A DNA stretch of 64,000 nucleotides. It comes from Tichowtungia aerotolerans (lineage in GTDB: Bacteria > Verrucomicrobiota > Kiritimatiellia > Kiritimatiellales > Tichowtungiaceae). Below are positions 51,429 through 59,583 of this stretch, one piece after another. The stretch is from the NCBI RefSeq assembly GCF_009905215.1, contig NZ_CP047593.1, positions 2,608,900 through 2,672,899 on the forward strand. Direction: 5' to 3'. Below the pieces are notes generated by a model. That model worked only from the letters and a program-made list of their open reading frames with translations, did no database searches and was not told the origin of the DNA. How positions within the stretch are numbered: the stretch's first letter is position 1; every line of letters starts with the position of its first letter. The translations under genes were made by a program, and so were the position numbers.

Positions 51429-51944
51429 ATGATTAACGTCGATGCATTAATTTCTCTGGAACAGACGACGGACGGCGGCTTCCATTGCGGCCGGGGTGAG
51501 GTCGTTTCCGTAAAAACACCGGATGACCGCAAAGTGGAGTTCGTCACGTTTGAAGACGGCAGACAGCTGGCGCTGGTGAACTCGGCGATGGGCTATCCGG
51601 CCTATTATCCCGTGCAGGATGTGAAGATCGAAAAACCGCTGAAAGCGGTTCTGATGGATCTCGATGGAACGACGGTGCACAGCGAGCACTTCTGGATCTG
51701 GATTATTGAAAAAACCACTGCCAGTCTGCAGGGCGATTCAAAATTCAGACTTGAAGCCGCTCGTTTTCGGCCAACGGGAATAAAACAGATGGCAGGTTCC
51801 ATCGTCATCGCGGACCATCGAGGCTCCCCAGATATGGAAATCCGGGTCGGTGAAAATGGATGCGGATGGAACCGCCTCAAGGATAAAGTGCTTTGGTTTT
51901 TTCATACACAGGAGTCTTCTCTATTTGAGGAAACATGTTGCTAA
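51429..51944 (+). pseudogene. HAD-superfamily phosphatase, truncated
   Basis: The 171-residue frame begins with about 75 residues of a small N-terminal domain, then the HAD motif I VLMDLDGTTVHSEHFW. Homology stops around residue 105 (FRLEAAR), after which the sequence no longer resembles a HAD cap and core; motifs II to IV are absent. The rest of the frame and the following 100 bases are unrecognised sequence. The break lies about 300 bases before an ISL3-type element, so it was probably caused by insertion and deletion. It starts 2 bases after the symporter stop, so it was once the last gene of that operon. Confidence 0.72.
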
Positions 51945-52048
51945 AAAGGATTCTTGTAGAGCAACGAAAGACTAGTTGAACCGGTTTAACAGCCCCGCTG
52001 TGCCTTGGCGTTTAAGGTTCGTTCTGGCTCTACAGGTGGGCTTTTTTT

Positions 52049-53367
52049 GGGTTCATGACCCATTTTCGGGGGACGAGGAGTCATAACGGAATTTTTGGTA
52101 TCTTGCTTTTGCGAGAAACAACTACCAAAAGGAGATTCCGTTATGACCGCTCAAAAGATACTCAAAATTCTCGGTGAATGGGAAGGGTTCCGTGTCGGCA
52201 CAGTGGGGCCGGCCCCAGGGGATCCGTCCGAAGTGTGGATCGAGTTGACAGCAGAAAATGGCTCTGGCCGTTGCAGTGGTTGCGGGTCGCTATCTCACAC
52301 GGTCCATGACTCAACCATCCGGTGGATACGTGAACTTCCGGTCTTCGGGAAGACAACATGGCTGATGATTACACGACGGCGAATGCTTTGCCCCGCATGT
52401 GGCCCCAAGCTGGAAGCGCTCACTTGGCTGGACCCTTATTCGCGCTTTACCCGGCGCTTTGAAGAGTCCGTGGCTCGGTTATGCAAAGTCGCAACACACA
52501 AGCATGTTGCCGCTGAGTATGGGATTAACCGCAAGACGGTTAAAAATATTGAAAAGCGCTATCTGCAGCGTGAACTGGGGCCGATCAATCTCGCGGGAGT
52601 CGAGCTGTTGGCCATGGATGAGTTTGCGATCCAGAAAGGACATCGCTATGCCACGGTCATCGTCGATCCGACCTGCAAGAGGGTGCTCTGGATCGGTCGG
52701 GGCCGTACTCGTGCAGCAATCCATCCATTCTTCAAGTTGCTTGGCGAAGACGGCTGCAAACAGATCAAGGCCGTCGCCATGGACATGAACAGCTCGTATG
52801 AGCAGGAAGTTTGGGAGCACTGCCCGGACGCAGATATCGTCTATGACCTGTTCCATGTTGTCGCGAAGTATGGACGCGAGGTTATCGACCGGGTACGGGT
52901 GGATGAAGCCAACCGCCTACGCGATGACAAGCGCGCGCGCAGGGTCGTAAAAGGATCGCGCTGGTTACTGTTGCGCAATCGAGACAACATTACCAAGCCA
53001 AGTGATCAGGTACGTCTGGATGAATTACTGGAAGCCAATCGGAATCTGGCCACCGTATACGTGATGAAGGCCGATCTGAAAGAGCTTTGGAGCTTTCGCG
53101 ATACCCGGCAGGCGCAATCGTTCTGGGATCAGTGGTACGAACGGGCGGTTCAAAGCTCCATCGAGCCTCTCATAAAGTTCGCGAATCGTCTTGCCGGATA
53201 CATCAAGGGAATCATCTCCCATGCCCGCTGGCCGTTGCACACCAGCCTGCTCGAAGGTATCAACAACAAGATCAAAGTGCTCAAGCGAATGGCCTATGGC
53301 TACCATGATGATGAGTTCTTCTTCTTAAAAATCAGGCAAGCCTTCCCCGGAAATGGGGCATGAACCT
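52049..53367 (+). mobile_element. ISL3-family insertion sequence, second type
   Basis: About 1319 bp bounded by imperfect inverted repeats beginning GGGTTCATG on the left and, on the complement, AGGTTCATG on the right, similar over about 24 bases. Flanks are T-rich (CTTTTTTT and TTTTTTAT) and not an exact duplication. A GCCC-type stem and T run just upstream (about 51998-52048) resembles a terminator that served as target. Confidence 0.8.
52143..53363 (+). CDS. ISL3-family transposase
   Basis: The ATG at 52143 follows AAAGGAG; the frame is open 16 codons further up but that part has no family pattern. The 406-residue enzyme has the zinc-binding region CSGCGSLSH and CPACGP, a helix-turn-helix near residue 135, the first catalytic Asp in LLAMDEFAIQKGHRYAT and the second in AVAMDMNSSYEQEV. 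YDLFHVVAKYGREVIDRVR follows, with catalytic Glu in LEGINNKIKVLKRMAYGY. The frame is intact. It differs clearly from the transposase at 41992. Confidence 0.95.
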   Translation: MTAQKILKILGEWEGFRVGTVGPAPGDPSEVWIELTAENGSGRCSGCGSLSHTVHDSTIRWIRELPVFGKTTWLMITRRRMLCPACGPKLEALTWLDPYSRFTRRFEESVARLCKVATHKHVAAEYGINRKTVKNIEKRYLQRELGPINLAGVELLAMDEFAIQKGHRYATVIVDPTCKRVLWIGRGRTRAAIHPFFKLLGEDGCKQIKAVAMDMNSSYEQEVWEHCPDADIVYDLFHVVAKYGREVIDRVRVDEANRLRDDKRARRVVKGSRWLLLRNRDNITKPSDQVRLDELLEANRNLATVYVMKADLKELWSFRDTRQAQSFWDQWYERAVQSSIEPLIKFANRLAGYIKGIISHARWPLHTSLLEGINNKIKVLKRMAYGYHDDEFFFLKIRQAFPGNGA

Positions 53368-53447
53368 TTTTTATGCCTAGACTTGATGGGGGCCGAAACG
53401 AAACTCGCGATGAAAGAGATGAGATGATGTGTTGGCAGTTGGGTGGA

Positions 53448-53653
53448 TAAATGCGGGAGTTCGCATTTCTATCCAGTAGGTGGTCCGAACTGGATAAGCG
53501 TGTAAAGATAGAAAATGGAGGGAAATTGAGCCGTTTTTGCGAGATGTTTTGTAAAAACGGAGACTGGAAAGTTTTAAGTTCATATTTCCTTCTCGATCAA
53601 CACCTGACTGGACGGAGAATGGTTTTAGAGAAGTTCGTAATTCCATCAAGCCG
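53448..53653. repeat. Degenerate 55-bp repeat units next to the broken membrane-protein gene
   Basis: Units start at 53457 (AGTTCGCATT, followed by a perfect hairpin TATCCAGT/ACTGGATA), 53577 (AGTTCATATT) and 53632 (AGTTCGTAAT). About 45 bases ending in CCATCAAGCCGGACCGACCA are nearly identical to the junction at 44851-44893. The stretch 53368-53447 shows nothing else recognisable. Confidence 0.75.
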
Positions 53654-53969
53654 GACCGACCAGCCGCACCGCACCGTCATCAGAATCGTCCACCCGCTCC
53701 GCTGTCAGCGCGGAGAAAAAGCGGCGCAGATGTTTCAGTACGCCGCCTGTAAACCAGATAGTTGTGACCACGCCCGTGCCCAGCGGGAGGACAACGGCCG
53801 CCCACCACCAAAAGCGGGACCAAACCTCTTCAGTCCACGGCGTAATCAGGTTTGAATGGTTCCAACAACCATAACGCCGACCCACATCATCCCTCAGCTG
53901 AAAACGCCAATGGCCACACACCGGTCCAAAACCGAGAACTTGTCGGTAATGCCAAGGATCCGGTACCAA
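53646..53969 (-). pseudogene. C-terminal fragment of a membrane protein, possibly a sodium symporter
   Basis: A 107-residue minus-strand frame. Its middle part (TEEVWSRFWWWAAVVLPLGTG, then TIWFTGGVLKHLRRFF) is a single membrane helix followed by a basic cytoplasmic tail with DDGAV. That is a pattern seen at the C-terminus of some PVC-group sodium:solute symporters. The frame ends inside the repeat at 53653, so the natural end is lost, and no body of the transporter is present upstream. Identification is tentative; it may also be another membrane protein. The 300 bases beyond it (53970-54277) contain no clear gene. Confidence 0.4.
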
Positions 53970-54286
53970 TGGAACCGCTTTTCTGTTTCTTCTTGTTTTT
54001 CAACCTTGTCCGTCTTCGACGGAGTATTTCCCGCGGTGCAGTAGGCGATCCATGTTGAAATCTTTTTTACAGGTCAGTAGAGAAACAATTACATAGACTG
54101 TAATAGCTGTGGCCGCCGCCGGACAGAAAGCGCCGACCACGGATGGCCGGGTTTTTGCGGTTTTCCTCTTTTCTTTGGCCTCAGCCTGCCCTGGTAAGTG
54201 TTCTGCATGGATAGCGGCAGGTCATAATAATGCTGATGATAATGCTACGCAATATTCCGATTTGGTGATAAGTTTATATGTTTCAA

Positions 54287-54301
54287 CAATTTTATGCACA
54301 T
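54287..54301. promoter_or_regulatory. Candidate LacI operator in the lacI leader
   Basis: CAATTTTATGCACAT here is the exact reverse complement of 57409-57423, upstream of the beta-helix gene. It lies 18 bases before the preferred lacI start, suiting autoregulation. Confidence 0.55.
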
Positions 54302-54319
54302 TTTGGCGGGGTGAAATTT

Positions 54320-55366
54320 ATGAGGAGTCCTACTCAGCAGGAGATTGCCGATCGGCTGGGAATTTCCCGAGCGACGGTCAGCCGTGTTCTGCGTAATGCG
54401 GCCGGACCGAAGTCGAGTACGGCGGCGCGGATTATCGAAACGGCCCGCGAAATGGGGTATCGTTTGCCGGCGACGGCGAATACGGCGGCCCGGAAGGGGG
54501 CAGGTCGCCAGAAAGAAACGGTTTTGGGGTTGCTGCTTTGTACGCCGGATGAGCGCACGTCGGAGACCTCGGAGGTACCGATGCGAATCTTGCGCGGGGC
54601 AACGGATGCTGCCAGGGAACGCTGTCTTTTGCTTCACGTGGAATACATTACGGAGAGTTGTGCGGCAGCAATTGTTTCTCCGGAAGATGTTCCGGTGGCT
54701 TTTCGTAAGAAATCGGTTTCCGGGGTATTGCTTTCCGGTCGGTTAGAGGTTGAAACCGTTCGGCTGATTCAATCGCGACGACCCTGTGTGCGACTGAATC
54801 AGTCTGATCCCGGTATTCAGATGGATATTGTCGGACAGGATGATCGTACGGCGGTTCGCGAGCTCGTCATGCGCCTGAAAGAGCAGGGACATCGCAGGAT
54901 CGGTTATTATTGCAGAGAGCCAAAAGCGAGTTATGCGCTTTCCCGTTTTGCCGGGTATGTCGAGGCTTTGGCGATGATGGGGCTGATTTATGAGCAGTCT
55001 GCAACGATTAATGTTTGGGAGCCGAGTGGGGAACAGGCTGTGGAGCGGGCTGTGGATGCGGTACGGGATGGAGTTTCTGCCTGGATTTGTGCCCATGATG
55101 GGTGCGCTTTTGATCTGGTGAGGCGTTTTCATAAGGAAGGAATTCGTGTTCCTCAGGATGTCTCGGTCTGTGGTTTTGACCATCTTCCGGCTCCTGCCGG
55201 TATGCCTGAGTTGATGACCATTGACTGGCCGCTGGAAGATATTGCCGCAGCCGGGGTTGATATGCTGCTGCAGCGAATTAATGAGCCGGCTCGTGCTCCG
55301 GCACAATTGGGATTTTGGGGGCGCGTCATTGATGGGCAGTCAACGGGGCCGGTGTCCGGGTTGTAG
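54320..55366 (+). CDS. LacI-family transcriptional regulator
   Basis: The ATG at 54320 (MRSPTQQEIADRLGISRATVSRVL) is preferred; an earlier in-frame ATG at 54278 would run through the presumed operator. The 348-residue protein has the LacI helix-turn-helix and hinge helix (residues 1-55), then a periplasmic-binding-like sugar-sensing domain with RILRGATDAARERC, DIVGQDDRTAVRELV, HRRIGYY and VSVCGFDHLPAP. It would respond to a sugar from the glycan handled by the neighbouring genes. A 15-bp sequence shared with the upstream region of the beta-helix gene makes that gene a likely target. Confidence 0.92.
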   Translation: MRSPTQQEIADRLGISRATVSRVLRNAAGPKSSTAARIIETAREMGYRLPATANTAARKGAGRQKETVLGLLLCTPDERTSETSEVPMRILRGATDAARERCLLLHVEYITESCAAAIVSPEDVPVAFRKKSVSGVLLSGRLEVETVRLIQSRRPCVRLNQSDPGIQMDIVGQDDRTAVRELVMRLKEQGHRRIGYYCREPKASYALSRFAGYVEALAMMGLIYEQSATINVWEPSGEQAVERAVDAVRDGVSAWICAHDGCAFDLVRRFHKEGIRVPQDVSVCGFDHLPAPAGMPELMTIDWPLEDIAAAGVDMLLQRINEPARAPAQLGFWGRVIDGQSTGPVSGL

Positions 55367-55617
55367 GCTATTTATGGATACGCGTTGCTGTACATTGTCT
55401 GCCTTTTGGCGCTGCAATGGGTTGTCTTGCTGGCCCCGTGATCCAAAGGCGGTTTAAAAAATGATGCAGTTGTTCATGCTTTCCGTGATGCTGGTCGTTT
55501 CCTGAAGATCGTGAACGAGAGCTTCGTGTTTGTTGATGTGGGCGCGCAAACAGTTCGGATCATTACGTTCTTAAAAAACGGGAGATCCGTGGCTCAGTCA
55601 TTCGGTCTATAGGATGT

Positions 55618-57342
55618 TTATTCGCAGTTCAGCGATGGCTGTTGTCTCTGATGATATCGGGAATGTGCTTCCTTGTTGATCTCAACAGAGAGTCCGGGCG
55701 CCTGGATATCTGCGTTACGGCAGGCGTCGAGTGTGATATGGGCGTTCATTCTTCCGGTTGGCTGATACGAGTTGCTCGATTGAATGGTATTGCCGGCAAA
55801 GACCAGTCCGTCGACGGATCGGGCGTAGAGGATGCCGGGATCAAATGTTCGAAAGGTGTTGTTTTCAATTCGGATGTTGCGGTGGTAGCACTCGGTGTTT
55901 TTCCAGGGGGTGGCGATTTCGGGGTCGATGTCGATCGCGGTGCGGCCCCATGGCGCCGGGCCGTAACAGCAGTCGCCAAACTGGTTGTTGCGGATAATCA
56001 CATCCTGTACGGCTCCGGACTCAAACCAGTAGTTGGCATCACCGCTGATTTTTACGCCTGCGCCGGCGGCCGAAATGTCATTGTTTTCGAGGATGATTTT
56101 CCCGGGGCTGGAGAGCAGATATCCACGGGCGCGGTTGTTGGCGCTGGTGCATCCGCTGATATGGACATCGGCGGTCCAGCTAAGGTTGTCAAGAATGTCG
56201 CCGGGGCGCCGGCTTTTCGGTAATGGTTTTTTAAAAACGATTTTGAAGAGTTGCGGGTTGAGCTCTTTTGTCGCCTTAACCGTCAGTCGGTCGTATGTGA
56301 GCTGGTCGTCGTGGTGGGCAATTCCCATAATGTCGCCGGGAAATGCAACTTCCACTCCGTGCTGTTCGGGGTGAACCCGTTCGGTGATTACCGTGAAATC
56401 ATCCAGTGTTTCTTTGATACGTGTGTTGATGCCGTGCACGTTGGCCGGATCATCCATCTGACTGGAGAAGTATGAATCTTTGATGCGTATAAGGCCTTTG
56501 CAGTTTACAAAATGGCATGCGTCAACGGTGACTGAAAACAGGCGGTCTGTGCCGGGGGGCGGGCAGACGCTGCATCTGTCGACTGTAATGTTTTCCGAGA
56601 ATTGGGCAATCAGGCCCATTCCGCCGCAGTGATGCAGTGTCACGTTGTTTATAATAACATTGCGGCTTTGTTTTATGTGAATGCCTGGGCAGAGACGCGG
56701 GTAATGGCGCAATAACAAAATATTTCCTATGGTTGGGCGGTGCGGAAAGCGGTTGTTGAACCGGATCCGGTTGGGCCCGATCTCCTGCGGGCAGAGGGTG
56801 CGCGGGTTGTGGTTGCCAAGATTGTCACCGCTCAGATAGGCCGGTCCGCCGGTGCGCGGGTCCATTTCGAAAATGCCTTCATGAAAGCCGTGCGACCATC
56901 CTTCGCCGTCAAACAGCAGAGTCCCGCCGCTTTCAAAGTGGTAGGGATACTGTTTGCGGTCGATTTCCACTTCGACACCGTTGTTGTCTGCTGCGGTGAT
57001 GACGCCCTGTGAGTAGAAAGGACGTTGCCAATCGATTGAAAAGTTTTCCAGTGTTGCGTTTTCGCTCTGTTCAATAATGAACGGGACGATTTCGCCGTGG
57101 AAGATGAAGCGGGATCCGCCGCCGTCAATGGTTATGTTTTTCTTTCCGATAATTGGAAAGGCGACCCGTTTGAGGCTGTGGCGGTTGTTGGAGATGTAAT
57201 AATACTTCTCAAATGCCTGATCCGGACGGAAATGGTATTCGTCCAGAGGGAATTTCAGCACCGTCCCGTCGTCTGCGTTTTTTAGTGCCTGGAAAACGAT
57301 CGGGGTCATATCGTCGGTTTTTTGCAAGTAAATCTCAGTCAT
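55618..57342 (-). CDS. Right-handed beta-helix protein, GH110-like glycosidase
   Basis: A 574-residue protein without an obvious signal peptide. From residue about 70 on it shows repeated beta-helix coils (for example NVIINNVTLHHCGGMGLIAQ, IRIENNTFRTF, LVFAGNTIQSS). It has SQMDDPANVHG in the middle, a motif close to the acidic region of GH110 alpha-1,3-galactosidases. Family members cleave galactose from blood-group or red-algal galactans. A second beta-helix protein with a similar DDxxNV motif is encoded at 59584. The gene is convergent with lacI (251-base gap without visible genes) and has a candidate operator 67 bases upstream of its start. Confidence 0.65.
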   Translation of the reverse strand: MTEIYLQKTDDMTPIVFQALKNADDGTVLKFPLDEYHFRPDQAFEKYYYISNNRHSLKRVAFPIIGKKNITIDGGGSRFIFHGEIVPFIIEQSENATLENFSIDWQRPFYSQGVITAADNNGVEVEIDRKQYPYHFESGGTLLFDGEGWSHGFHEGIFEMDPRTGGPAYLSGDNLGNHNPRTLCPQEIGPNRIRFNNRFPHRPTIGNILLLRHYPRLCPGIHIKQSRNVIINNVTLHHCGGMGLIAQFSENITVDRCSVCPPPGTDRLFSVTVDACHFVNCKGLIRIKDSYFSSQMDDPANVHGINTRIKETLDDFTVITERVHPEQHGVEVAFPGDIMGIAHHDDQLTYDRLTVKATKELNPQLFKIVFKKPLPKSRRPGDILDNLSWTADVHISGCTSANNRARGYLLSSPGKIILENNDISAAGAGVKISGDANYWFESGAVQDVIIRNNQFGDCCYGPAPWGRTAIDIDPEIATPWKNTECYHRNIRIENNTFRTFDPGILYARSVDGLVFAGNTIQSSNSYQPTGRMNAHITLDACRNADIQAPGLSVEINKEAHSRYHQRQQPSLNCE

Positions 57343-57408
57343 ATTTGGCCGGTTGTTGGATTTTTAGAAACAGCTCTCGTGTTGTTTTATTAAGATAGTT
57401 TTAATCAT

Positions 57409-57460
57409 ATGTGCATAAAATTGCAACAAGATGTATTGCTAAAATGCAGTAAAACTGCAT
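57409..57460. promoter_or_regulatory. Candidate LacI operator and palindrome upstream of the beta-helix gene
   Basis: 57409-57423 matches the lacI-leader sequence over 15 bases in inverted orientation. A perfect palindrome ATGCAGT-AAA-ACTGCAT lies at 57444-57460. Both are in the 241-base divergent space between the beta-helix gene and the LamG-like gene, which is otherwise AT-rich promoter-like sequence. Confidence 0.55.
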
Positions 57461-57583
57461 GTTTAAGGCCTTTATTGTTTTTGTTGATAAAAAAGTTGAG
57501 AAAAAATAATTTTAGTGGGATGGTGTGGTTCTGATAGGTTGTGCTTTGTTTGGAAACGGTACGTTGAAAGAAAGGGTGCAAAG

Positions 57584-59338
57584 GTGAAACAGTGGTTCGT
57601 GATCGTGACGGTGTTGGTTGCCGCCGGATTGGCTGATGCGGGGGTTATTTATTCAAATGACTTCGATGAAGCCTCAGGAACTGCGGCAAGTGAAACCCAG
57701 CCAGATACGACAATCGGTTCTTTCATATCGGCTTCGAGCGTCAGTATCATTACTGATGGCGGAGGGCGGTTGTACTGTTCTGCTCCCGGATATAATGAAA
57801 ACTATCGGTTTCGGGTCGATCCGAACCCTTATGCTCTGAAAGCGTGGGATGGAATGAAGTTCACGGTTCGGCTGCGCGTTCCCTCAACTGCAGAATGGAT
57901 TGGAATCGGATTTCATGGGGCTAACCGAAACGGGCTGCTGACTTCAGAGGTTAATTCCGGCCCATGGCTTCAGGTTGGCAGAAGTTATGTGAAGATTCGG
58001 GGCGGACATTCCACTTCAGGGACAGGTCAAATATTTGCCGACACTTATGAAGCCGGAACGACAAACACTCTGGAATTTACTTATCACTTTGATAATACGG
58101 TTGATTTGTCGGTTAACGGCACAATATTGACCAACGGGATGCCCGTTGAGCATATTAATGAGGGCGAGACTGAACCATCGGATCCGGTAATCGGCTGGCT
58201 TCAAATACAGTTCCGTCAACAGGACACGGTCGAAAACGGAGGAGCATTTGTTGACGACCTGACCGTTGAGACCCTTGATTATGTTCCGCAGGTGACCGGT
58301 GATGTCATTTATGACGATGATTTTTCCGGTTTGGCCGGAACTGCGCTGGCAAACAGTATTCCTGAGACCTCCCCGGATGGATATGCGATGAAATCCCTCA
58401 ATATGGCTTTGGATGGAGCCGGACATGTGGCTTCGATGAATGGGACAACATCGGATGGATTTTGTATTAATCTGGGAGGGGCTCCGCTCAGTGATGACCC
58501 TCTTGTTGAAGCCGTAAAGCTGACCGCCAGATTGAAGACCCCGACAGCGAATTGGGTGGGGATTGGTTTTGCTGGAATTCATATTAACGGGCTGTTGCAT
58601 CCGGATGGCAATTCCGGCCCGTGGGTCAAGGTGAACCCGACCAGTGTTCAGATTATTGGCGGGAACAGTACGGCTGGCGGATGGAGTACCTATTTCGATA
58701 CACATGTTGCCGGAGAAGTGATCTTCGTTGAATTGACCTATTATCCGCACAGCCGGCTGGCGGACTTTGCTGTTAACGGAGTTGTGGCTGCCACCAACAT
58801 TGAGATTGTTCATGAGTATCCGGCCGGAACGACAAATGCACCGGTTCTTCAGTGTTTATCCAGCACGTTCTTTTCCCAGCCGACGGTTGCTGCGGGAGGA
58901 CCATATATTGACCAGTTGCGGGTGGAGACCTTTGAGATTTTGGATCCGTATGCGGCATGGGCGGCAACGTATGGACTGGATTTTTCAGAATCCGGAAAAA
59001 GTGACGACCCGGATGGGGACGGCATGGACAATTTTCTGGAATATGCGATTGGCGGTAACCCTGCATTTTCTGATGCATCAGGTGTTCGACCCTTTGCTCA
59101 AATTGAAAATGATGAGGTGATCTATATCTATAAGCGTCGTCTGGATGCGGTTTCTCGCGGCTTGACCTATTCGGTTCTGGTGAGAACGGATCTGGAGACC
59201 GGTTCGTGGACGAATATCGGCACATCGGCCGAAACCGGTTCCGGGGCGGTGGATGCGGATTATGAATCTGTGACGAACAGTATTCCCGCAACAAACCGGA
59301 CCGGGTTTGCTTCACTGAAAGTGACAGGAGCTGAATAA
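57584..59338 (+). CDS. Secreted protein with two LamG-like repeats and a calcium-binding type-3 motif
   Basis: The start at GTG 57584 gives a signal peptide (MKQWFVIVTVLVAAGLADAG) behind GAAAGAAAGG. The 584-residue product contains an internal duplication: two beta-sandwich units of about 200 residues (from VIYSNDFDEASGTA and from VIYDDDFSGLAGTA, each with a NSGPW motif). DPDGDGMDNFLEYAIGGNP follows, a thrombospondin-type-3-like motif common in exported proteins of this phylum, and a C-terminal beta-rich end. It is probably a surface or secreted glycan-binding protein. No enzyme motif is seen. It is followed by the second beta-helix gene, so it belongs to the same locus. Confidence 0.72.
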   Translation: MKQWFVIVTVLVAAGLADAGVIYSNDFDEASGTAASETQPDTTIGSFISASSVSIITDGGGRLYCSAPGYNENYRFRVDPNPYALKAWDGMKFTVRLRVPSTAEWIGIGFHGANRNGLLTSEVNSGPWLQVGRSYVKIRGGHSTSGTGQIFADTYEAGTTNTLEFTYHFDNTVDLSVNGTILTNGMPVEHINEGETEPSDPVIGWLQIQFRQQDTVENGGAFVDDLTVETLDYVPQVTGDVIYDDDFSGLAGTALANSIPETSPDGYAMKSLNMALDGAGHVASMNGTTSDGFCINLGGAPLSDDPLVEAVKLTARLKTPTANWVGIGFAGIHINGLLHPDGNSGPWVKVNPTSVQIIGGNSTAGGWSTYFDTHVAGEVIFVELTYYPHSRLADFAVNGVVAATNIEIVHEYPAGTTNAPVLQCLSSTFFSQPTVAAGGPYIDQLRVETFEILDPYAAWAATYGLDFSESGKSDDPDGDGMDNFLEYAIGGNPAFSDASGVRPFAQIENDEVIYIYKRRLDAVSRGLTYSVLVRTDLETGSWTNIGTSAETGSGAVDADYESVTNSIPATNRTGFASLKVTGAE

Positions 59339-59363
59339 TTCATCCCGCATTTCTTTTAATATT

Positions 59364-59409
59364 TTCATGCCCCGGAAAGAATCGTGACTGATTTTTTCAG
59401 GGGCATGAA
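59364..59409. terminator. 10-bp inverted repeat in the gap before the second beta-helix gene
   Basis: TTCATGCCCC at 59364-59373 faces GGGGCATGAA at 59400-59409 with a 26-base loop, followed by TTAAAAAAC. It could end the upstream transcript or be an operator. The rest of the gap to 59583 shows only the GGAGAAAAAT ribosome site of the next gene. Confidence 0.45.
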
Positions 59410-59583
59410 TTAAAAAACAGTCTCGCGGGTTTGTTTGCTGGACGGTTATGCAGAAACTGACGGAAACCGGAGATCAGTTTAAGTCGAGAATGATATATAT
59501 CAAACAATGGAGTTATCCAGTCGGAGAAACAGGGACTGTTATTTATGAAGACTAGAGTTAGTGATCGCCATACGGAGAAAAAT

